Assembly (NCBI GenBank): GCA_020632635.1
Contig: JACKFE010000006.1
Span: 69,113 to 133,112 of the forward strand
Direction of reading: 5' to 3'
Source of the DNA: Nitrospiraceae bacterium
GTDB taxonomy: Bacteria; Nitrospirota; Nitrospiria; Nitrospirales; UBA8639
Length of the DNA stretch: 64,000 bases
Part shown: one piece after another, positions 16,207 to 25,425 of the stretch
Layout of the letters: every line of letters begins with the position of its first letter
How positions within the stretch are numbered: the stretch's first letter is position 1
The notes under the pieces: model-generated
What the model saw: the letters and a program-made list of their open reading frames with translations, nothing else
Told to the model about the DNA's origin: nothing
Databases searched by the model: none
Made by a program: the position numbers and the translations under genes

Positions 16207-17292
16207 TCATCCTCTACGCGCACGAACCAATAACCAACTGGTCAAGCCCATCAACACCACATTGGGTACCCATGCTCCCCAAAAAGGAGAAAAAATAAGC
16301 GCGGTGACTAAAAATTCTCCCAAAACATTCAGCAAATAAAATCCAATAATGATCAACACTCCAATCGCAAATCCCCCGGTTTTCCCAGAACGTTTGGACA
16401 CAATTCCAACCGGCACCCCCAAAAGACCAAAAATAAAGGTGGCCACAGGAAACGCAGTGTCTTTGTAATATTCCATCAGGCGCCTGAGCTGCCCTGAATC
16501 AGCCCATTTAGTTTGATCCAAATCCTGAATCAATTCTGCATAGGTTTTTCGCTCCGTTTTTGCCTTGAGCGAACGGCTAGCTGGCGGCAGCCAAAAATCA
16601 TAGGTCTGAAAGGTCACCCGGTGAAAACTCAGCGGATCCTCTGGTATTTGGTGGATTGCGCCATCGAATAATCGAATTCCTAATTGATGGTGATCGTTCT
16701 GCTTAAGCATTTGGTATCCAGTCGCCACGATGATCAGAACTTTTTGAGGATTTCGGCGGTCTGCAATAAAAATCCCGGATTGGCCATTCGCCTGATGAGG
16801 AGCGGGTACATAAACCATCAATCCGGATAAGGGTTCATTAAAAACTCCGGAATCTAAGGGTAGCGTCAACTCGTCTTCGATTACGCTCAGAGCCAATGTT
16901 TTTAACGAGACATTTGACCAGGGTTGCCCCCACTGTGACAGAATCATCGTCAATCCAAAGACACCCCCAGAAAACACGACGACAGGAAGTACAACCCGCC
17001 AAAATCCTACCCCGGCTGCACGGATAGCCGTTAACTCCTGATCAAAAGACAATCGATTAAAGGCTGATATCGTGGCAATTAAACAGGCAATAGGAAGAGT
17101 TAAAACCAGAAAGGATGGAAGTAAACTCAGAATGACTTTTCCCAGGGAAGCCGGACCAATCCCACGGGAAACCACTAAATCCACTAACCGTAACATTTCC
17201 TTGGTAAAGATGATGAAGCACAACCCACCGAGGCTCGTTAAAAAAGGAGACAGCAGTTCCGTGAAAATGTATCGATCAAGAATTCTGATCAG
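16207..17292 (-). CDS. lptF: LPS export ABC transporter permease LptF
   Basis: About 361 residues when read from 17292. The first ordinary start in frame is a TTG (17223), which would remove the conserved first helix. The frame stays open upstream and encodes I-L-D-R-Y-I-F-T-E-L-L-S-P-F-L, the standard LptF N-terminus, so a CTG (17292) or nearby ATT must be used. Six membrane helices flank a periplasmic domain. The coupling motif F-D-Q-E-L-T-A-I-R-A-A-G is present. It is the heterodimer partner of LptG, encoded next. Confidence 0.92.
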   Translation of the reverse strand: MIRILDRYIFTELLSPFLTSLGGLCFIIFTKEMLRLVDLVVSRGIGPASLGKVILSLLPSFLVLTLPIACLIATISAFNRLSFDQELTAIRAAGVGFWRVVLPVVVFSGGVFGLTMILSQWGQPWSNVSLKTLALSVIEDELTLPLDSGVFNEPLSGLMVYVPAPHQANGQSGIFIADRRNPQKVLIIVATGYQMLKQNDHHQLGIRLFDGAIHQIPEDPLSFHRVTFQTYDFWLPPASRSLKAKTERKTYAELIQDLDQTKWADSGQLRRLMEYYKDTAFPVATFIFGLLGVPVGIVSKRSGKTGGFAIGVLIIIGFYLLNVLGEFLVTALIFSPFWGAWVPNVVLMGLTSWLLVRARRG

Positions 17293-17416
17293 GGCACCGG
17301 AGGATTATGGGTGGGTATTCCTACAACCAAATTGGGCTCATCAAGGACATTCGTACAAATTGATGTCTTTCCTATAAAAAATAATGCGGAAAGGCCTAAA
17401 TTCTTTCAAGAATTTA

Positions 17417-17445
17417 TTGACAGTTTTTTTCAACTGTGCTACATC
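17417..17445 (+). promoter_or_regulatory. Sigma-70-type promoter upstream of cspA
   Basis: TTGACA at 17417-17422, a 17-base spacer and an extended -10, TGC-TACATC, at 17437-17445. It would start a transcript near 17452, giving a leader of about 145 bases before cspA. Confidence 0.6.
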
Positions 17446-17497
17446 CTTACCGTTTTTGTAAAGGTATTAAAAAAGTGAATCGAGTTATCTGCCTGGA

Positions 17498-17535
17498 AGC
17501 CGAAAGAGGAAGACTCTCCTTTTTCGGCTTTTTTA
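17498..17535 (+). terminator. Terminator-like hairpin in cspA leader
   Basis: AGCCGAAA (17498-17505) pairs with TTTCGGCT (17522-17529), extended by GAGGA/TCTCC, and is followed by a run of T. It lies between the promoter at 17417 and cspA, so it is either an attenuator or the end of a short RNA of about 80 nt. Confidence 0.65.
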
Positions 17536-17597
17536 CTTCAGACTAGTCATTATTATTTCGGGATAAACAACCACCTGATGAAAGGGGAGGAGTTATC

Positions 17598-17819
17598 GTG
17601 AAGAGCAAGGGCACAGTTAAATGGTTTAATGATCGCAAGGGTTTTGGCTTTATTCAAGTAGAAGGAGGCCAAGATGTATTTGTCCATTATTCGGCATTAC
17701 AGGAAGATGGATTTAAATCCCTCAAGGAAGGCGAATCGGTGGAATTTGATCTAGTTGAAGGCGCCAAGGGTCCACAGGCAGCCAATGTGGTGAAACTAGG
17801 TATCGCTCAACCATCTTAA
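17598..17819 (+). CDS. cspA: Cold-shock protein (CspA family)
   Basis: 73 residues from a GTG, preceded by a strong GGGAGGAG site. It is a single cold-shock domain with RNP1 K-G-F-G-F-I-Q and RNP2 D-V-F-V-H-Y motifs, and binds single-stranded RNA and DNA, melting RNA structure. It is the usual length, with no extension. It stands alone on the plus strand, divergent from lptF. Its roughly 145-base leader, with a terminator-like hairpin, suggests RNA-level control, as known for other csp genes. Confidence 0.95.
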   Translation: MKSKGTVKWFNDRKGFGFIQVEGGQDVFVHYSALQEDGFKSLKEGESVEFDLVEGAKGPQAANVVKLGIAQPS

Positions 17820-17940
17820 TCTTAATGTATATTCCTTCCTAACTTAAGTTTCGCGGCAATTTGAGGGAAAAAGGAAGGATTTCGGGTAGATGGCGCAACC
17901 TTGACTGAACTGAAATGAATAGCTTTTGAGCTAGTCATGA

Positions 17941-17973
17941 CCAGGAAGGCCGCCTACAAAGCGGCCTTCCTGG
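17941..17973 (+). terminator. Strong hairpin downstream of cspA
   Basis: A perfect 13-bp stem, CCAGGAAGGCCGC/GCGGCCTTCCTGG, with a 7-base loop. The downstream tract is only weakly T-rich, so it may act as terminator or as a 3' stabilising element. It lies about 120 bases past the cspA stop. Confidence 0.7.
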
Positions 17974-18097
17974 CATTTCAAAATGGCCTTCCTTGACTTC
18001 CTTTAAATTCCCCTGATAGACTTCCCACTTAAGTCATTGAATTTATTGACTATTTTTCACTTTCAGGTGCGACTTTTATTATTTTGGGGGAGTTAGT

Positions 18098-21046
18098 ATG
18101 TCAAGTAAACTCTTGAAGGTTATTCTTTTTGGCGAACATCACACATTTTCTAATTTGACATCAATTCAGGGTCAAGAAGAGGATTGGGGTGCGGGACAAC
18201 ATTCAGAAGAAACACTTCCACCTCCCCCGGTCAATTTACAGGCCAATCCAGAAAATTCTCGAATTACCTTAACCTGGGACCCTGTCCCCCAAGCCCTATA
18301 TTATAACCTCTATTTTTCCACCTCAAAGGGAGTGCAGATTAAACCATGCGATCTGACTAGACCCATTGCCAGCAGGGAAGACTTTATTCCAAAAATTGGA
18401 CTTATCAAGGAAAAAGCCAATTGCATAGAAGGCGCCTCATCTCCCTATGAACATAACGATTTAGCCAACAGTCTGTGCTACCACTATGCGGTAACCGTCG
18501 TCACAGAGGAAGGAGAAAGTCCGCTCTCGGAAGAAATCATGTCGATTCCATCTCCCTACCTTCCTGTCATGCATGTGGGTTGTGAAGGTGTGGATGATGG
18601 AGAATTCAAATCCCCAACAGGCATTGCCATAGATAAAGATGGCAACATTTATGTCGGAGATACGGATAACCATTCTATCCAAAAATTTGATAAACATGGA
18701 AAATTCCTCTCGCGGTGGGGGGATGAACCTGACTCCCAAGAGGGCAAGTTCTATTATCCTCGTGGAATTGCCACTTCGCCGGAAGGTGACGTTTACGTGG
18801 CAGACAGCGGAAATAATCGAATTCAAAAATTCGACGGTGAAGGGAATATCATTAATGCGTGGGGAAAATTTGGATTTGCCTGGCGTGGCGCAGAGGCTGG
18901 GAAATTTGATGTACCCTGGGGATTGACCACCGATTCACAGGGTAACCTCTACGTATCGGATACCAGCAATGCCCGGATTCAAAAATTCCTCCCAGACGGA
19001 ACCCCCACGCTCAAATGGGGACGTGATGGCGGATATGACGGAGCCTTTTTCTATCCACGTGGGCTTGCTGTTGATTTTGTAGGAAACATCTACATTGCCG
19101 ACGAGGGCAATCATCGGATTCAAAAATTCGATCCTCGAGGTAACTTCCTTATGAAATGGGGAAAAGAGGGAACGGCACCTGGACAGTTTAAATCCCCATG
19201 GGGTGTAGCCTGTGATGCACTGGGATATATCTATGTGGTGGATAGCGGAAACCACAGAGTACAAAAATTCGATTCAAACGGTACGTACCTTACCTCCTGG
19301 GGAAATCGCGGCTTAACCGAAGGACAGTTGAATTTCCCATCAGGAATTGCAGTGGATAAAGAAGGGAACGTGTATGTCATTGATAGCGGTAACCATCGTC
19401 TCACCAAGTTTACTCCAACTCAAGATGAGTTGACCCGAGGCAAACAAGAAAAACGGCTGGCGACCGACATGGAAGTTCCCATTAATTTAGCCGTGAAGCC
19501 AGGAGATACTGAAAACATCATCAGTTGGCTTGAAGTACCAGGGGCCGCGAGCTACAACCTATACTTTAGCACAAGCCCCGACCTTCAAATGGAGACCTCG
19601 ACCAAAGTCGAAGGGGTGACTTCTCCTTATTCTCATTCCGGATTGACCAACAATACCCCTTACTATTATGCCCTAACATCCGTAACAGAAGACGGTGCTG
19701 AAAGTCGGCTCTCCGAGGAACAGATGGCCATTCCAGTTTTAATTGACGTCGCGGCACCGCAAAATCCCGATATTGTTATCAATCACGGCGCCTATATGAC
19801 CAATAGCCCGGATCTTATCGCCACCATTTCGGCAAAAGATGTCGATAGCGGTGTGGCAGCCTATTTCATCTCGGAAAATCCGATGACTCCCAGTGGCACC
19901 ATGCCAGGCTGGGTTGAGGTAGAGCCTGAGAACCAATTTGGAGCCACCATCCCCTTCACCGTTTCTCCGGTTGACGGCACAAAAACCGTATATGTGTGGT
20001 TCAAAGACGCCAATCACAATGTCTCCGTCCCGGCCAGCGCAAGTATTCTACTTAATACTTCCGGATATATTTGCATTGCGAAATGGGGGAAACCGGGACG
20101 TGGCGCCTCACTCTTGCATGGAGGCGAATTCATTAGTCCCATGTATGGAATGGCCATGGATCGCCAGGGCTCCTTATTTGTCGTCGATAACGGCAACAAT
20201 CGGATCCAGAAATTTGACCGAAACGGCAATTTCATCCTTCTCTGGGGAAACTTTGGCTCTTCCAATGGAAACTTCAATAATCCCACAGGTGTAGCCTGCG
20301 ACGGACAGGGCAACGTCTATGTTGCAGACACCAACAACCATCGGATTCAAAAATTTGATGGTAAATTGGGACACTATATGATGAAATTTGGATCTCGTGG
20401 CAATGGGGAAGGTCAATTTAACGCCCCATGGGGCATCGCGGTTGATCGAGTGCGTGGGTATATCTATGTAGTCGACAGCGCAAACTTCCGCATCCAAAAA
20501 TTTGATGATACCGGAGAGTTCATCATGCAATGGGGAAGCTTCGGAAATGCAGATGGGCAATTTTATTTTGCACGCGGTATTGCCGTGGATCAAACCGACG
20601 GAACGGTCTATGTCGTTGATATGGGAAACCATCGGGTCCAAAAATTCGATACAAGCACCAACGTTCTTCCACAATTATTGACCAAGTGGGGTGGAGGAAT
20701 CGGTCCAGGCCATGCCAGCAGCGCCCAAGCCCAAGAACCTGGCCAGTTCCGTTCACCCTGGGGAATCACTGTTGATGAAGCCGGAGATGTCCTTATCAGT
20801 GATACCGGCAATCAACGGATTCAAAAATTTGATCGGGATGGCAACTTCATTACCCAATGGGGTGGATTTGGTACGGGCGGTGGACAATTCAATTTCCCCT
20901 ATGGACTCAGTGTGGATAGCCGTGGTCATGTCTTTGTGGTTGATAGCGGGAACATGCGTGTTCAAGAATTCATGCCTGCGGAGGAGGCAGAAGAACACTT
21001 CAGCGAGGAAGAGCAGTTGGCAGCCCTTCCAGAATCTGCAGAATAA
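18098..21046 (+). CDS. Large NHL-repeat protein: two six-bladed propellers with FN3 domains
   Basis: 982 residues. Order: fibronectin type III domain (about 45-150), six NHL repeats (about 160-440, each ending N-x-R-I-Q-K-F-D then W-G), a second FN3 domain (about 455-545), an Ig-like segment (about 550-650), then six more NHL repeats (about 660-965). This gives two six-bladed propellers. Such domains bind proteins, sugars or RNA. No clear signal peptide is seen at the N-terminus, although FN3/Ig content points outside the cell. ATG is preceded by GGGGGAG. It stands alone with its own terminator. Function unknown. Confidence 0.85.
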   Translation: MSSKLLKVILFGEHHTFSNLTSIQGQEEDWGAGQHSEETLPPPPVNLQANPENSRITLTWDPVPQALYYNLYFSTSKGVQIKPCDLTRPIASREDFIPKIGLIKEKANCIEGASSPYEHNDLANSLCYHYAVTVVTEEGESPLSEEIMSIPSPYLPVMHVGCEGVDDGEFKSPTGIAIDKDGNIYVGDTDNHSIQKFDKHGKFLSRWGDEPDSQEGKFYYPRGIATSPEGDVYVADSGNNRIQKFDGEGNIINAWGKFGFAWRGAEAGKFDVPWGLTTDSQGNLYVSDTSNARIQKFLPDGTPTLKWGRDGGYDGAFFYPRGLAVDFVGNIYIADEGNHRIQKFDPRGNFLMKWGKEGTAPGQFKSPWGVACDALGYIYVVDSGNHRVQKFDSNGTYLTSWGNRGLTEGQLNFPSGIAVDKEGNVYVIDSGNHRLTKFTPTQDELTRGKQEKRLATDMEVPINLAVKPGDTENIISWLEVPGAASYNLYFSTSPDLQMETSTKVEGVTSPYSHSGLTNNTPYYYALTSVTEDGAESRLSEEQMAIPVLIDVAAPQNPDIVINHGAYMTNSPDLIATISAKDVDSGVAAYFISENPMTPSGTMPGWVEVEPENQFGATIPFTVSPVDGTKTVYVWFKDANHNVSVPASASILLNTSGYICIAKWGKPGRGASLLHGGEFISPMYGMAMDRQGSLFVVDNGNNRIQKFDRNGNFILLWGNFGSSNGNFNNPTGVACDGQGNVYVADTNNHRIQKFDGKLGHYMMKFGSRGNGEGQFNAPWGIAVDRVRGYIYVVDSANFRIQKFDDTGEFIMQWGSFGNADGQFYFARGIAVDQTDGTVYVVDMGNHRVQKFDTSTNVLPQLLTKWGGGIGPGHASSAQAQEPGQFRSPWGITVDEAGDVLISDTGNQRIQKFDRDGNFITQWGGFGTGGGQFNFPYGLSVDSRGHVFVVDSGNMRVQEFMPAEEAEEHFSEEEQLAALPESAE

Positions 21047-21091
21047 TTCCTCCTCATATTCCCTGAGGTGGGAAACTCCCCTATACTCCTA

Positions 21092-21135
21092 AGCAGGGAG
21101 GACCTCTTCCAGAAGAGGTCCTCCCTGCTCTTTTT
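21092..21135 (+). terminator. Intrinsic terminator after NHL protein gene
   Basis: A perfect 18-bp stem with arms at 21092-21109 and 21112-21129, followed by CTTTTT. It ends the NHL-protein transcript before the guaB promoter. Confidence 0.93.
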
Positions 21136-21197
21136 GTAATTCTTCTGGCTATATTTTGTCCAGGATGGAAAGCCCATAGGAAAAGTCGTTTGGTCCA

Positions 21198-21226
21198 TTG
21201 ACGAGGTTTAACTAGAAATTTATGAT
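21198..21226 (+). promoter_or_regulatory. Sigma-70-type promoter of guaB
   Basis: TTGACG at 21198-21203, a 17-base spacer and TATGAT at 21221-21226, about 70 bases upstream of the guaB ATG. It lies right after the preceding terminator. This is the cleanest promoter seen in the window. Confidence 0.7.
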
Positions 21227-21295
21227 GAACCAGCGTTTGTTCTAATTGAAATCTGTTACTAGCTTTACCAACTCACTTTTTCAATAGGATCGGCT

Positions 21296-22756
21296 ATGTG
21301 GGAAGACCAATTACGGATCGGTTTAACATTTGATGATGTCGTGCTCTTGCCACGCCATTCCAATGTGCTACCAGCCGATGTTGATACTTCCACATGGTTA
21401 ACCCGCAATATTCGCATTAATATTCCTTTGATTAGTGCAGCCATGGATACAGTAACTGAAGGCCGCTTGGCCATTGCCCTTGCCCGTGAAGGGGGGATAG
21501 GGATCATTCACCGAGCCTTGCCCCCAGATGTTCAGGCCGCGGAAGTCGACAAAGTCAAAAAATCGGAGAGTGGCATGATCCTCTCTCCCATCACCATTTC
21601 TCCTGACCATACGATTCGTGATGCCCATCATCTCATGGCCACCTACCGTATTTCCGGCATCCCCGTTACCCAGGATGGAAAACTTGTTGGCATTCTCACG
21701 AACAGAGATCTTCGCTTTGAAAACCGGATGGACTTGAAAGTTTCACAAGTCATGACCAAGGGCAAACTAGTGACAGCGCCGGTGGGAACCAGCTTGGAAA
21801 AGGCTCAAGCAATTCTACATGAACACCGGATTGAAAAACTTCCAGTTGTGAACGACCAATTCGAACTGCAAGGACTCATTACCATTAAGGATATTCAAAA
21901 AAAGATCAAATATCCCTTCGCATGTAAGGATGCGCATGGCCGACTACGCGTCGGCGCGGCAGTGGGAGTCGGCAAAGACGTCGATGAACGGCTGGAACGT
22001 TTAACGAAGGCCGGCATTGATCTTCTAGTTGTTGATACCGCCCATGGACATTCTCAGAGCGTGATTCAGAAGGTAAAAGACATTAAGCAACGATACCCTG
22101 AACTTGACATTATTGCTGGAAACGTAGCCACACCAGAGGCCACGGCTGACCTCATCAAAGCTGGTGCCGACGCCGTTAAGGTGGGAGTTGGTCCCGGCTC
22201 TATTTGCACCACACGGATTGTCTCCGGCGCTGGCGTTCCCCAATTAACGGCTGTCGCCGACTGTGCAAAAGTGGCGAAGGAACATCACATCCCCCTCATT
22301 GCCGATGGCGGAATCAAGTTTTCTGGCGATCTCACTAAGGCTATTGCAGCGGGGGCTTCGTCTATCATGATCGGCTCCCTATTCGCAGGAACCGAAGAAG
22401 CTCCAGGCGAAATGGTCCTTTACCAAGGACGGGCCTATAAGGAATATCGGGGCATGGGCTCTCTCGGTGCCATGGAACGAGGGGGAAAAGACCGGTATTT
22501 TCAAGAGGGGCGCGAAACACCCAAATTGGTTCCTGAAGGAATTGAAGCCCGCGTCCCCTATAAGGGAAGCCTTTCAGTGTTGGTGTATCAACTCGTCGGA
22601 GGCCTAAAGGCTGGCATGGGGTATTGCGGGTGCCGGACCATTCCAGACCTGCAAAAAGATGCGAGGTTCATTCGGTTGACTTCAGCCGGGTTACGAGAGG
22701 CTCACGTACATGATGTGGTCATTACCAAGGAAGCACCTAATTATCAAGCTGATTAA
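21296..22756 (+). CDS. guaB: IMP dehydrogenase
   Basis: 486 residues, the normal length. It oxidises IMP to XMP with NAD+, the committed step of GMP synthesis. A TIM barrel carries the D-D-V-V-L-L-P start, two CBS domains at about 95-205 (P-V-V-N-D-Q-F-E-L-Q-G-L-I-T-I-K-D), the catalytic-Cys loop G-P-G-S-I-C-T-T-R, and the flap G-M-G-S-L-G-A-M. It is followed by guaA on the same strand after 151 bases, so the GMP pathway is clustered. The promoter at 21198 probably drives it. Confidence 0.98.
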   Translation: MWEDQLRIGLTFDDVVLLPRHSNVLPADVDTSTWLTRNIRINIPLISAAMDTVTEGRLAIALAREGGIGIIHRALPPDVQAAEVDKVKKSESGMILSPITISPDHTIRDAHHLMATYRISGIPVTQDGKLVGILTNRDLRFENRMDLKVSQVMTKGKLVTAPVGTSLEKAQAILHEHRIEKLPVVNDQFELQGLITIKDIQKKIKYPFACKDAHGRLRVGAAVGVGKDVDERLERLTKAGIDLLVVDTAHGHSQSVIQKVKDIKQRYPELDIIAGNVATPEATADLIKAGADAVKVGVGPGSICTTRIVSGAGVPQLTAVADCAKVAKEHHIPLIADGGIKFSGDLTKAIAAGASSIMIGSLFAGTEEAPGEMVLYQGRAYKEYRGMGSLGAMERGGKDRYFQEGRETPKLVPEGIEARVPYKGSLSVLVYQLVGGLKAGMGYCGCRTIPDLQKDARFIRLTSAGLREAHVHDVVITKEAPNYQAD

Positions 22757-22907
22757 AATCGAAAGATTCTCTCACCAAACGAAAAAATAGAAAATCAGAT
22801 AATCAACGTTACCCCATGAGCCTATTTTGAGCCATTTCTAAATCATAACGCCCCGCAGATGCCAAGGCTCAACATCTCGCAGGTCATATGAGCAACCTTT
22901 CATTACC

Positions 22908-24464
22908 ATGCCGCACCCTAACGATACGATTGTCATCCTGGATTTTGGATCTCAATACACGCAACTCATTGCCAGACGGATTCGGGAATTTCATATCTTC
23001 TCCGTCATTCTTCCCGCTCACACCCCTATAGCCGACATTCTCACACATCAGCCACGGGGCCTTATCCTGTCAGGCGGTCCGGCTTCGGTCACCCACGCCC
23101 AAGCCCCATCACTCGACCCTGGCATTTTTGAACTGGAGCTTCCCATCCTAGGTATTTGCTATGGCATGCAATTGCTAGCACATCACTTCGGCGGAGCGGT
23201 CACCCCCACCACCCACAGAGAATTTGGGCGGGCCGAACTCGAGATTGATGATACAGCCGATTTATTTGCGGGACTAGGCCCCACGGCCCCATTCCTCGTA
23301 TGGATGTCACACGGCGATTCAGTAGAAAAACTGCCCGTCGGATTTAAAAAAATTGGCCACACCCGGCATGCTCCAATTGCTGCAATGAAATCCGTCCAAC
23401 GCTCGACTCCCCTCTTTGGCATTCAATTTCATCCGGAAGTCGTCCATACCCAACATGGCTCCACAATTCTGAAAAATTTTGCACGGCACATCTGCCACTG
23501 TGAGCCTTCCTGGACCATGGGCTCCTTTATTGATAATCAGGTCGCTTCCATTCGTCAGACAGTCGGTAAGGAGCCTGTCATTTGCGCCCTCAGCGGAGGA
23601 GTGGACTCTGCAGTGGCTGCGGTGCTGACCCATCAAGCCATTGGGGATCAGCTTACCTGCCTCTTCATCGATAACGGACTGATGAGAAAAGATGAAGTGG
23701 CACAACTTCAAGAAGTGTTTAATGCGACCTATCACATGCGAGTGCGAATCATGGATCATGCCAGGGATTTCCTTTCTGTCCTGGCGCGCATCACGAATCC
23801 AGAACAAAAACGGAAAATTATTGGCCGACAATTCATTAAAGTGTTCGAGCAGGAAGCCCGCGCCATGGGAACAGTCAATTTTCTAGTCCAAGGAACACTT
23901 TATCCGGATGTCATTGAAAGCCTCAGCGTCAAAGGCCCCTCGGCAACCATTAAAACCCATCACAACGTGGGCGGCTTACCTAAACGGATGAAATTCAGGC
24001 TTATTGAACCATTTCGTGAATTATTCAAGGATGAAGTCCGTACCTTGGGGCTGGAACTTGGGCTGCCGGAGGATATTGTTTGGCGTCAACCGTTTCCGGG
24101 ACCGGGCTTAGCCATTCGTATTATGGGCGCAGTGACTCCCGAACGCCTGAACATCCTACGGGAAGCTGACGCGATCGTCAGGGAAGAAATTGAACGCGCC
24201 CAACTTCACCGGTCCATTTGGCAGTTTTTCGCGGTGTTGCTCCCCATCAAAACCGTCGGGGTCATGGGTGACCAACGCACGTATGAATCCGTCATTGCCA
24301 TTCGTGGAGTCACAAGTACAGACGGCATGACCGCAGACTGGGCTGTCATTCCACCGGATATCCTGGGACGTATGTCTAACCGCATTATCAATGAAGTGAG
24401 AGGCATCAACCGAGTGGTCTATGATGTTAGCTCAAAACCACCGGCCACCATCGAATGGGAATAG
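22908..24464 (+). CDS. guaA: GMP synthase (glutamine-hydrolysing)
   Basis: 518 residues. It converts XMP to GMP with ATP and glutamine. The N-terminal class I amidotransferase domain has the nucleophile in G-I-C-Y-G-M-Q near residue 84 and the His-x-Glu in F-H-P-E. The ATP pyrophosphatase domain has the P-loop S-G-G-V-D-S near 230. The C-terminal dimerisation domain ends in P-P-A-T-I-E-W-E, the expected GuaA tail. It follows guaB. Its last codons sit next to the start of the pseudouridine synthase gene. Confidence 0.98.
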   Translation: MPHPNDTIVILDFGSQYTQLIARRIREFHIFSVILPAHTPIADILTHQPRGLILSGGPASVTHAQAPSLDPGIFELELPILGICYGMQLLAHHFGGAVTPTTHREFGRAELEIDDTADLFAGLGPTAPFLVWMSHGDSVEKLPVGFKKIGHTRHAPIAAMKSVQRSTPLFGIQFHPEVVHTQHGSTILKNFARHICHCEPSWTMGSFIDNQVASIRQTVGKEPVICALSGGVDSAVAAVLTHQAIGDQLTCLFIDNGLMRKDEVAQLQEVFNATYHMRVRIMDHARDFLSVLARITNPEQKRKIIGRQFIKVFEQEARAMGTVNFLVQGTLYPDVIESLSVKGPSATIKTHHNVGGLPKRMKFRLIEPFRELFKDEVRTLGLELGLPEDIVWRQPFPGPGLAIRIMGAVTPERLNILREADAIVREEIERAQLHRSIWQFFAVLLPIKTVGVMGDQRTYESVIAIRGVTSTDGMTADWAVIPPDILGRMSNRIINEVRGINRVVYDVSSKPPATIEWE

Positions 24465-24466
24465 AC

Positions 24467-25303
24467 ATGGTCCATACCGAAGAAAAGATACGACTGCAAA
24501 AGGTCATTGCCCGTGCGGGCATCTCATCCAGAAGAAAAGCCGAAGAACTCATTCAATCAGGTCAGGTGACTGTCAATGGAGAAGTCATCACAACATTAGG
24601 GACACGAGTTGACCCAGCGCACGATCACATCAAAATCAGCGGAAAACATCTTCCCGCCCCGGCGCCCGATATGTTTTTGATCCTCAACAAGCCCGCAGGC
24701 GTCGTCTCGACGTTACAGGACCCTGAAGGCCGACCCACCATCAAACACATGCTTCCCAAACCATCATTGCGGTTATTCCCGGTTGGAAGGCTTGACTTTG
24801 ACAGTGAAGGCCTCTTATTGCTCACCAATAATGGGGAAGTAGCCCAAGCTTGCCTTCATCCCAGTCATCATGTCTTAAAGACTTACCTGATCAAAATTAA
24901 AGGCGTGCTTGAAGATACTGAAATTCTCCAATTAAAAAAAGGGTTGCCGTTGGAAGATGGGCAAACAGCACCGGCCAAAGTTCGAAAAGCCGGAAAGGCC
25001 GAGGCCAATTCCTGGGTAGAAATTACGATTCACGAAGGCCGCAAACACCAGGTCAAACGCATGCTGGAATATCTGGGACACCCAGTTATTCGGCTCAAAC
25101 GCATTCAATTTGGTCCATTAAACTTGGGGAACCTCCCCCTTGGCGCCAGTCGATTTCTCACGGATAAGGAGGCCAATGCCCTTCGTCAGATACTTGTGCC
25201 TGCAGAAAAACACCCGAGGAGCAGAGGAACCCGTACCACGAAGCCAGCTCGATGGGCTGAATCAAAACGTGGATCGACAACAAGACGGAAGCCGAAAACT
25301 TGA
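24467..25303 (+). CDS. rluB: 23S rRNA pseudouridine synthase, RluB/RsuA type
   Basis: 278 residues from the ATG at 24467, two bases after the guaA stop. An ATG at 24455 would overlap guaA. It has an N-terminal S4 RNA-binding domain (I-R-L-Q-K-V-I-A-R-A-G-I-S-S-R-R-K-A-E), then a catalytic domain with G-R-L-D-F-D-S-E-G-L-L-L-L-T (catalytic Asp), and E-G-R-K-H-Q-V-K-R-M-L. The C-terminal 50 residues are basic and low in complexity, as in RluB. It should modify a 23S rRNA uridine near the peptidyl-transferase centre. RluB is preferred over RsuA or RluF, but the exact site is not certain. Confidence 0.88.
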   Translation: MVHTEEKIRLQKVIARAGISSRRKAEELIQSGQVTVNGEVITTLGTRVDPAHDHIKISGKHLPAPAPDMFLILNKPAGVVSTLQDPEGRPTIKHMLPKPSLRLFPVGRLDFDSEGLLLLTNNGEVAQACLHPSHHVLKTYLIKIKGVLEDTEILQLKKGLPLEDGQTAPAKVRKAGKAEANSWVEITIHEGRKHQVKRMLEYLGHPVIRLKRIQFGPLNLGNLPLGASRFLTDKEANALRQILVPAEKHPRSRGTRTTKPARWAESKRGSTTRRKPKT

Positions 25304-25425
25304 AACGTTCCACCAATCCGATAAATAGCATCCAACGTATTTTCAAGATCGCCAGCATCAAACCCGAGATAACCATCCCACACTGACATCACGAACAGTC
25401 ATATTCAGAAGAAAGGAAGGCAGCG

